From the NCBI RefSeq assembly GCF_000143415.4, contig NW_003314327.1, forward strand, positions 644,775 through 708,774: a DNA stretch of 64,000 nucleotides, written 5' to 3'. Positions 58,230 through 64,000 of this stretch are shown one piece after another. Source of the DNA: Selaginella moellendorffii (lineage: Eukaryota > Streptophyta > Lycopodiopsida > Selaginellales > Selaginellaceae). The notes beneath the pieces are model-generated. The model ran no database searches. It saw only the letters and a program-made list of their open reading frames with translations, and was not told where the DNA came from. The position numbers and the translations under genes are program-made. The stretch's first letter is position 1. Each line of letters starts with the position of its first letter.

Positions 58230-61200
58230 AATTAGGCCACAAGATTGGTGATTACAGTGGCGAGCCTTTGCCACCCGCGGTGTACGATCTGGATCGCGAA
58301 CGCGCGAAATCAGAGTGGCGCAGCAGAAGCGTGGTCTTGAAGCTTGCCATGAGGCAAGGCTGTCAAGGTTAAGGAAGTAGTTCCCGAGTGTTCAAAGAGA
58401 GGGCTTTGAACGAAAGTCGATGGTCAAGGACTTTCACACTTGTGCAAGAACCATGTTATAGTGGTCAGAGGACTTGCCAAGCGAGATTGGCAAGTCAGGG
58501 GAACAAATACCCTAGTTGAAGGTGATAACTTCAAAAAGGGTGGGCCATGGGGCCAAGCATGGAGGAGTCCATGTATGATCACAAACTTGTCAAGTGAGAG
58601 GACTTGGCAGTGCGGGGGAATTAGGTTCCTAAGTTGTGATCTGTAGCGCGCTTTAAGTATAAGTTGGTGCACCGGCGTGGGGAGTCACGCCAGGCATCTT
58701 GTGTGATGCCGTCCGTAGATGCATATACGGAGGTTGGGTTCGAGTCCCGACCCTCTAGTGCTTGGGTTCGAGTCCCAAATCACTAGGGCGTGGTGATGCT
58801 TTGGAATATGAGGACACTCATATTTCGGTGGTCATGGACTCTCAGTGTGGAGACTGGTTTGGGCACACCGCCAAGCGAGGGATGCCTCGGAGTCGTGATG
58901 CACGGTTAGATTGCTTAGTGTGAAAGCTCGGCATATCTAACTTGAACGCTTTGGTGCAAGTGGCACCAAATACGTGGTGAGTGAGATGGGGACACCTAAT
59001 CTCGGTTGCTATGAACCCTTGGCCGTAAGGGCTAGCTTGGGTGCACCGCCAAGTGTGGGGGATGCCCCCGGGGTTATAGTCAACAACTTAAAGGTCTAGA
59101 AGACCAAATACCTCTTGGCAACTCTGTTAAAGTGCCAAGGTGAGATCACTAGGTGATCTTATGGCCAAATAAGGACAAGGTCCTTGGTTGGCTAAAGAAT
59201 GAAGTTCCTGGTTCAAAATGTTGAAATTGAACTGTTTAAGGTGGTGTGGCTTGGTCATGATGACCAAGTGGGAAGAGCACCTAACGGAAATAAACTATGT
59301 TCGTGCGATGGCATAGTGAGTTCGAGGAAAGTAGTCTCTATAAGAGACCCATGGGAGGGTCACGAAGTTGGGCCGTGGATAGAGCCCATAGCAGAAGATG
59401 CTAAAGAGACGTGCTAGGGGTGAACATCCTCCGGACTTGGCAAAGAAGAGTCTTTGCTATGGAACCGAAAGGATACCTCAAAAATGGAGGTAGCGATACT
59501 ATGTTGCTGGGTGCAACAATCAAGGGTAGGAGTAAAGGACTAGTGGCCAAGTTTGGGCCATAGAATTTAATGGAAGGGATCCAAATGGCAAAGTTAGCCA
59601 AGGAACACTAATGTGTTTGATGCTAACGGTTTGTGGGAAAGGAAGTGGACTTCCAAGGATGGATTCCTAAGTGCTCCAATTTGGCGAAGTAAAAGCTCCA
59701 AGTGAGGGAGCGGCAAAGTAGCCAAAAGATAAGGCCGTGGACAGCCTTAGCACCAAAATATGATAACTGGAACTCAGTGCCCAAAGGTGGCATAAAATCG
59801 AACAGAGGATGATAGTGCCCTCAAGTGGAGAACTTCCTAGGATGAGGAAGTGGAGTTGCACAATATGTGCAATGCAAGGTGTCGGAGACACCTAGGAAAT
59901 TGACTTCGAGAAGTCAGAATTAAAAGTTCCAAGGTGCATGGATTATGTCGAGGGAAAGTGAGACCACTCGAGAACGAGTAGTGGGATCGAGTTAGAGAAG
60001 GTGACTCTAAGAGGTTTAGTGAGAACTAAACCAATAAAAAGAGAGAACCACCACAAGTGGTCAAATGAGCCTCTAAGTTGGAGAGGCTATGCTCCTTACA
60101 GGACGGACAAGGCATGGTGAGCCTTTGGTGTCAAACCATAGACAAATATTGGCTAGGTGCCAAGGATGGAAATGGTAACACGTGTGGGTGTTACTTTATG
60201 AAAGGGTTTACTGTTCGATGAGGACATCGAACTTTGTCTATGGGTGGTGGAGTTGTGAGACACAAAATCCCTAGGCCCCAAAGTGGAGCCGGAAGGGTGC
60301 CATGTGGTGGTGGCCGAAGCGAAAACCAAACGAGCGTAACACGTTTGGACTAAAAGCTCCGACTCGAAAGGTTGAGAGCAGGAGTGGAACTCCCAACAAA
60401 GGGCTCAAGGAACAAGCACGAAGCGAGCAATAAGCGAAGCTCCTAAAAGGGACCCAAAAAGGACCAACACATGACACGAGGAAGTGTCCGAGATGGACCC
60501 AAGTTCGGGTCCGAAGTGGAGTCCGAGATGGATCCGAAGTGGAGTCCGAGGTGGACCCGAGATGGAGTCCGAGATGGAGTCCGAGGTGGAGTCCGAGGTG
60601 GAGTCTGAGATGGACCCGAGATGGAGTCCGAGGTGGAGTCCGAGATGGACCCGAGATGGACCCGAAATGGAGTCCGAGATGGAGTCCGAGATGGACCCGA
60701 GATGGAGTCCGAGATGGACCCGAGATGGAGTCCGAGGTGGAGTCCGAGATGGACCCGAGATGGACCCGAGATGGAGTCTGAGATGGACCCGAGATGAAGT
60801 CCGAGGTGGAGTCCGAGATGGACCCGAGATGGACCCGAGATGGACCCGAGATGGAGTCTGAGATGGACCCGAGATGGAGTCCGAGGTGGAGTCCGAGATG
60901 GACCCGAGATGGACCCGAGATGGACCCGAAATGGAGTCCGAGATGGACCCGAGATGGAGTCCGAGATGGACACGAGATGGAGTCCGAGATGGAGTCCGAG
61001 ATGGACCCGAGATGGAGTCTGAGGTCGAGACCGAGATCGAGACCGAGACCGGAACCGAGACCGAGACCGAGATCGGGACCGAGACCGAGACCGGGGCCGA
61101 GGCCAAGACCAAGCCCAAGTCCGAGTCCGAGTCCGAGTCCGAGTCCGAGTCCGAGTCCGAGTCCGAGTCCGAGTCCGAGTTCGAGTCTGAGAGGGTGAAA

Positions 61201-62186
61201 GCCCAAAGCGTTCGTCTCCCAGACCCTAGGGGGTTTGGTGAGCTCCAAAAGTATAGTAGGGGGGAGGACTGCAGTGGAGCCAGTTTGGCCAGGAAAGGCC
61301 AGTTTGGCCCAGGAAGGCCGGACCCAGTGTTGGGTGATGAGCTGCCCACTGGGAAGTCCAAGACTAGAGTGAACACGGACCGACAAGTGGGGTAGCTTGG
61401 TGAAGTGTTCAAGAGCCGGCTCTAGTTCCCCCGGGAGATCGACTGGCCGATGCTCCCAGTCCAAGTGTGGGTGGCACTACCTACTTGGATACCTGTCGTG
61501 GCTCAACGGAACCTCGCTCTAAGCCCATGGCTAGAGCACCTAAAGGCAATAAGCAGAGAGAGTACCCATGAGGCTTGCGTAAGGCCACGGTGTTCCGAAA
61601 CGTTGTCCCGAAGGCCCAGACTGTGGAAAGGCAGAGGAGTAGTTCTCTGGTGTAGTGACTAAGGATACAGTCGTGTGGTGAGGAAGTCCCAGAGGACTGT
61701 GGGACTTAGTGGTCGGGCCTATGGGCCTTGATCCAGTGGCAGTGTTGGCGAATACGGTCATGGCCAGAAAGGGGCTTGGTAGGGATCAGAAAGGGGATAT
61801 TGGGGAGGGCTATTCCCCATGTCTGTGGGCATCTTAAGGATGCTAAGGAGTGGATCGGGGATGATCCCTCATGGACGGATGGCCCAGTCTTTGAGAGACA
61901 GGACTGTGGTGTAGGTGGTGTTAGACCACCGGTGTGACCAAGGTGAAAGGGCATGGCCTAGCGTAACGGGCTGGTATGTTGGTGGTACCTTGGAGTGCTG
62001 GTCATGGGATCGGACACGTGGAGCACTTGGACCAAGTGCTAAGGTTGAGTGGCATGGATGCCATTCTCAGGGCTAGCAGGCCCCAAGTCTTGAGTTGGAC
62101 TTATGGAGGTTGTGACTGAGACTCCTCCAAGTGGTCGGAGGTGCAGTTAAGTGACTAAAGTAAAATGGAAAAATTAGTCGCTTACA
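58230..62186 (+). mobile_element. 3' half of the long-LTR retrotransposon (internal region, PPT, 3' LTR)
   Basis: About 2 kb of internal sequence without protein domains, a G-rich tract GGGTGGTGGAGT directly before the LTR, then a 1933-bp LTR (60254-62186). There is no 5' LTR upstream. It pairs with the 5' half at 24830-28841: flanking bases are CATAC here and, on the complementary strand there, TATAC. The left limit near 58230 is approximate. Confidence 0.8.
60254..62186 (+). repeat. Long LTR, copy 4 (3' LTR)
   Basis: TGTGAGACAC...CGCTTACA, nearly identical to copy 3 in inverted orientation. 11-12-mer array at about 60485-61020, hexamer array at about 61021-61190. The long frames on both strands, up to about 400 codons, are repeat artefacts. 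Confidence 0.93.
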
Positions 62187-63900
62187 CATACTGTCCAAAC
62201 CTTTTTCTCCTTCCCTGAGTCTGCTATTGAGGTTGTTCAGAATGTGTATCTGTTCCTCATATGTAAGCTTTGACTTTGAGATGTTGTAAATAATCTCATC
62301 TGGAGTCTTGCCCACTAAAAAATAACTTTTGTGAGTAACCTTCATGTAAACACAAACAATACGTACTTTCATGACAAGCAATCTCTATTATAATATCAAA
62401 CCACTCCTTTGGGCATCGAGGGTCAGACACACTAAATAATTTCTTTACCTTTGTCTTCTTTGTGTTGTTGATTTTCTTGTCAATTGCAGCTAAATGCTTC
62501 GAGAGTTCTTGATCATTTTCAGCTCGATGCAACTATGCATATGCATCTTGCTTAACCTTCACCAATGGCTGAAAACAACACAAACATTCTATGATAAGAA
62601 GTATACTTGGAAGAACATACCTTACTCCGCACAGCTGTCATAAAAGCCACTAGATTCTTGTACCATCTATTGGCATCCTGATGACCTCGTTGATGCCGAA
62701 TAAGTGATGCTAAATCATCACCATAATGGCTGCGGACTGCATCCTCGTCGAGATTGGCAAGAAACCGGATCTGCTCGATATCATGTATTGGGCTTTGTTT
62801 CTGCACTGCAAACTGTCCCAGCCTGCAAAACACAAATTGTTAAAAGTGATTGAAGAGGGAGAGGTACTTACGCATTAATTTTGTGGCAAGCTATCACAAG
62901 CCTTGCCACATCTAGAGATCCTCTCGCGTGTACATGTCCAACCGGAACATTAATGTGATAGACAAGATCGTCTCGGAAGCATTCTCAAATGCACTTCATC
63001 CACACGCACCAGTGATGATTCCCGTCGATAATGTAAAACATTTTCCCCACAAATTGTTAAGTCTCAGGATGGCTCATAAGCTTGATGTCAAATTCGCGGG
63101 ACTTCATTTTCCAAATGTCATCCCAATCCCTCTCGATTTCCGGTGACATCGAGAGGGTATTTGTCATTCTTGGCTTGAAGACCGAAACAAGGAACGTACC
63201 TATGTTTGTCCCAAGGCCGTTCTGTTTGTATAGACTATAGATGTCCATGTTGACAAAGTGCGGTGAAGCAGACCGAACAATGTTTGTCTGAGTGAATCGA
63301 CATAGTGGGATTTCTCGGATCATGTCTCCTAGGCCTTCCCACTTGAGAGATTCTAGAGTCGTGTGAATGGCCTTCTCTTTAGTTCTCAAAACTATCTCTT
63401 GGAAGCGCTTGTCGACAATGTGTTTAGGTAGCTCCACTTCTCTTTCAGCTTCAGCTATACCTCCAGTAGCACCATTATCAGATCTAGCCCCCGACTCGGG
63501 CCCAACACCCCTGTCAGGTGCACTTGGGCACTGCTCCGTTTGTGAATATGTTAAGAGTAGTGGAATTTGTGGTTGTGGCAGCAATGGTAGTGATAACAAT
63601 GGTTGTGCTGGTGGTGGTGATGATGGTGGCGGTGGTGGTGGTAATGGTGGTGATGATGGTGGTGGTGGGAATGGTGGTGATGACGGTGGTGGTGGTAATG
63701 GTGGTGATGACGGTGGTGGTGGTAATGGTAGTGATGACGGTGGTGGTGGTAATGGTGGTGATGAAGGTAGAGGTGGCAATGGTGGTGAAGGTGGTGGCAG
63801 TGGTAATGGTGGTGGTGGCATTGATGGCGGTGGTGGGGGTGCATGTGGACTGGAGCTATCTGGTTGCGAAGACGGTAGAGTTGTCGCTGTGGAAATTTTT
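62187..63900 (-). pseudogene. N-terminal half of the second ParB-like transposon gene
   Basis: Minus strand. After a Pro-rich low-complexity start (from about 63821) comes a globular region (HIVDKRFQEIVLRTKEKA, FLVSVFKPRM), a TAA at 63057, then MFYIIDGNHHWCVWMKC, the counterpart of the YAVSGQHSSLAMQQ box in the 12510 gene, a TGA, and VPVGHVHARGSLDVARLVIA. Further exon-like pieces at 62833-62620 and 62532-62380 lead to ILNNLNSRLREGEKGLDS, cut by the LTR at 62186. Continuation with the frame at 28842 is exact across the target duplication. At least two stops; dead. Confidence 0.6.
63593..63845 (+). repeat. GGTGGTGGTAATGGTGATGA-type tandem repeat
   Basis: Imperfect triplet-based repeat (GGT, AAT, GAT/GAC units; period about 33 in the middle part). 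On the minus strand it encodes the Pro-rich start of the ParB-like relic; on the plus strand a Gly/Asp-rich frame. Confidence 0.9.
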
Positions 63901-64000
63901 ATTTAAAGGTCAACTTGATTGTCGTCCTGGATCTCATTTTCCTCATGTCTTCTCTTTGATCCAACATCCCTCTCCTTTTGTAGTTGTTTCCGTTTCTGAA

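Noticed and set aside
58250-58330. TTGGTGATTACAGTGGCGAGC as a primer binding site of another retroelement
   Set aside because: No LTR end precedes it and the match to a tRNA 3' end could not be established from the sequence alone.
63367-63906. Gly/Asp-rich plus-strand frame of 179 codons
   Set aside because: Low-complexity reading of the GGT repeat; the minus frame continues into the ParB-like relic.

Overview
The window looks like nuclear DNA of a land plant, most likely a lycophyte such as Selaginella. The host genes are plant-specific (plastid GAPDH A, a mitochondrial TatB-like protein, a P-class PPR protein, CENH3, a mitochondrial ribosomal protein uL4), most of their introns are only about 50-60 nt long, and the telomere-type repeat present is TTTAGGG. 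The species call is inference; the plant call is firm.

Left third (1-28.8 kb): nested mobile DNA. A dead Ty3/gypsy retrotransposon (1173-23028, LTRs of about 175 bp with TGTGAG...CTCACA ends) has its reverse-transcriptase gene broken three times: by a 1.7-kb solo LTR (3353-5082), by a 13.2-kb DNA transposon (5274-18519) and by a second 1.9-kb solo LTR (18718-20595). Target duplications are readable at all three. The DNA transposon is the most interesting object here. It has 24-bp perfect terminal inverted repeats, a minus-strand gene for a DUF7869-like putative DDE/RNase H-fold protein, a small acidic protein gene, and a plus-strand multi-exon gene that combines a ParB-like domain, a degenerate adenine-methyltransferase-like end, an acidic tract and, in downstream exons, an FCP1-type phosphatase. 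About 26 copies of a 20-24 bp palindrome (ATGGCRTG-N6-CAYGCCAT) are scattered through this element and were not seen outside it. Several lie inside very short introns, 8-10 nt before the 3' splice site.

Middle (28.8-34 kb): remains of a second, related element, with the methyltransferase-like half of a ParB/MTase gene, twin small CCHC-type genes and a paralogue of the small acidic gene. The matching ParB half lies 30 kb away at the right edge (62.2-63.9 kb). The two halves rejoin in frame at a shared target duplication if one LTR retrotransposon and a roughly 33-kb inversion are undone.

Gene island (34.2-57.6 kb): cytochrome P450 with three broken copies and an inverted duplication; mitochondrial uL4 head-to-head with a predicted organellar membrane protein (52 bp between start codons); another retroelement-rich gap (42-48.8 kb); then BAC1-type mitochondrial carrier, TatB-like, GAPA (divergent from TatB), PPR, CENH3 and a receptor-like cytoplasmic kinase.

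Right end (57.6-64 kb): a long TA microsatellite, the 3' half of the inverted LTR retrotransposon, and the N-terminal half of the second ParB-like gene with a proline/glycine-coding GGT repeat.
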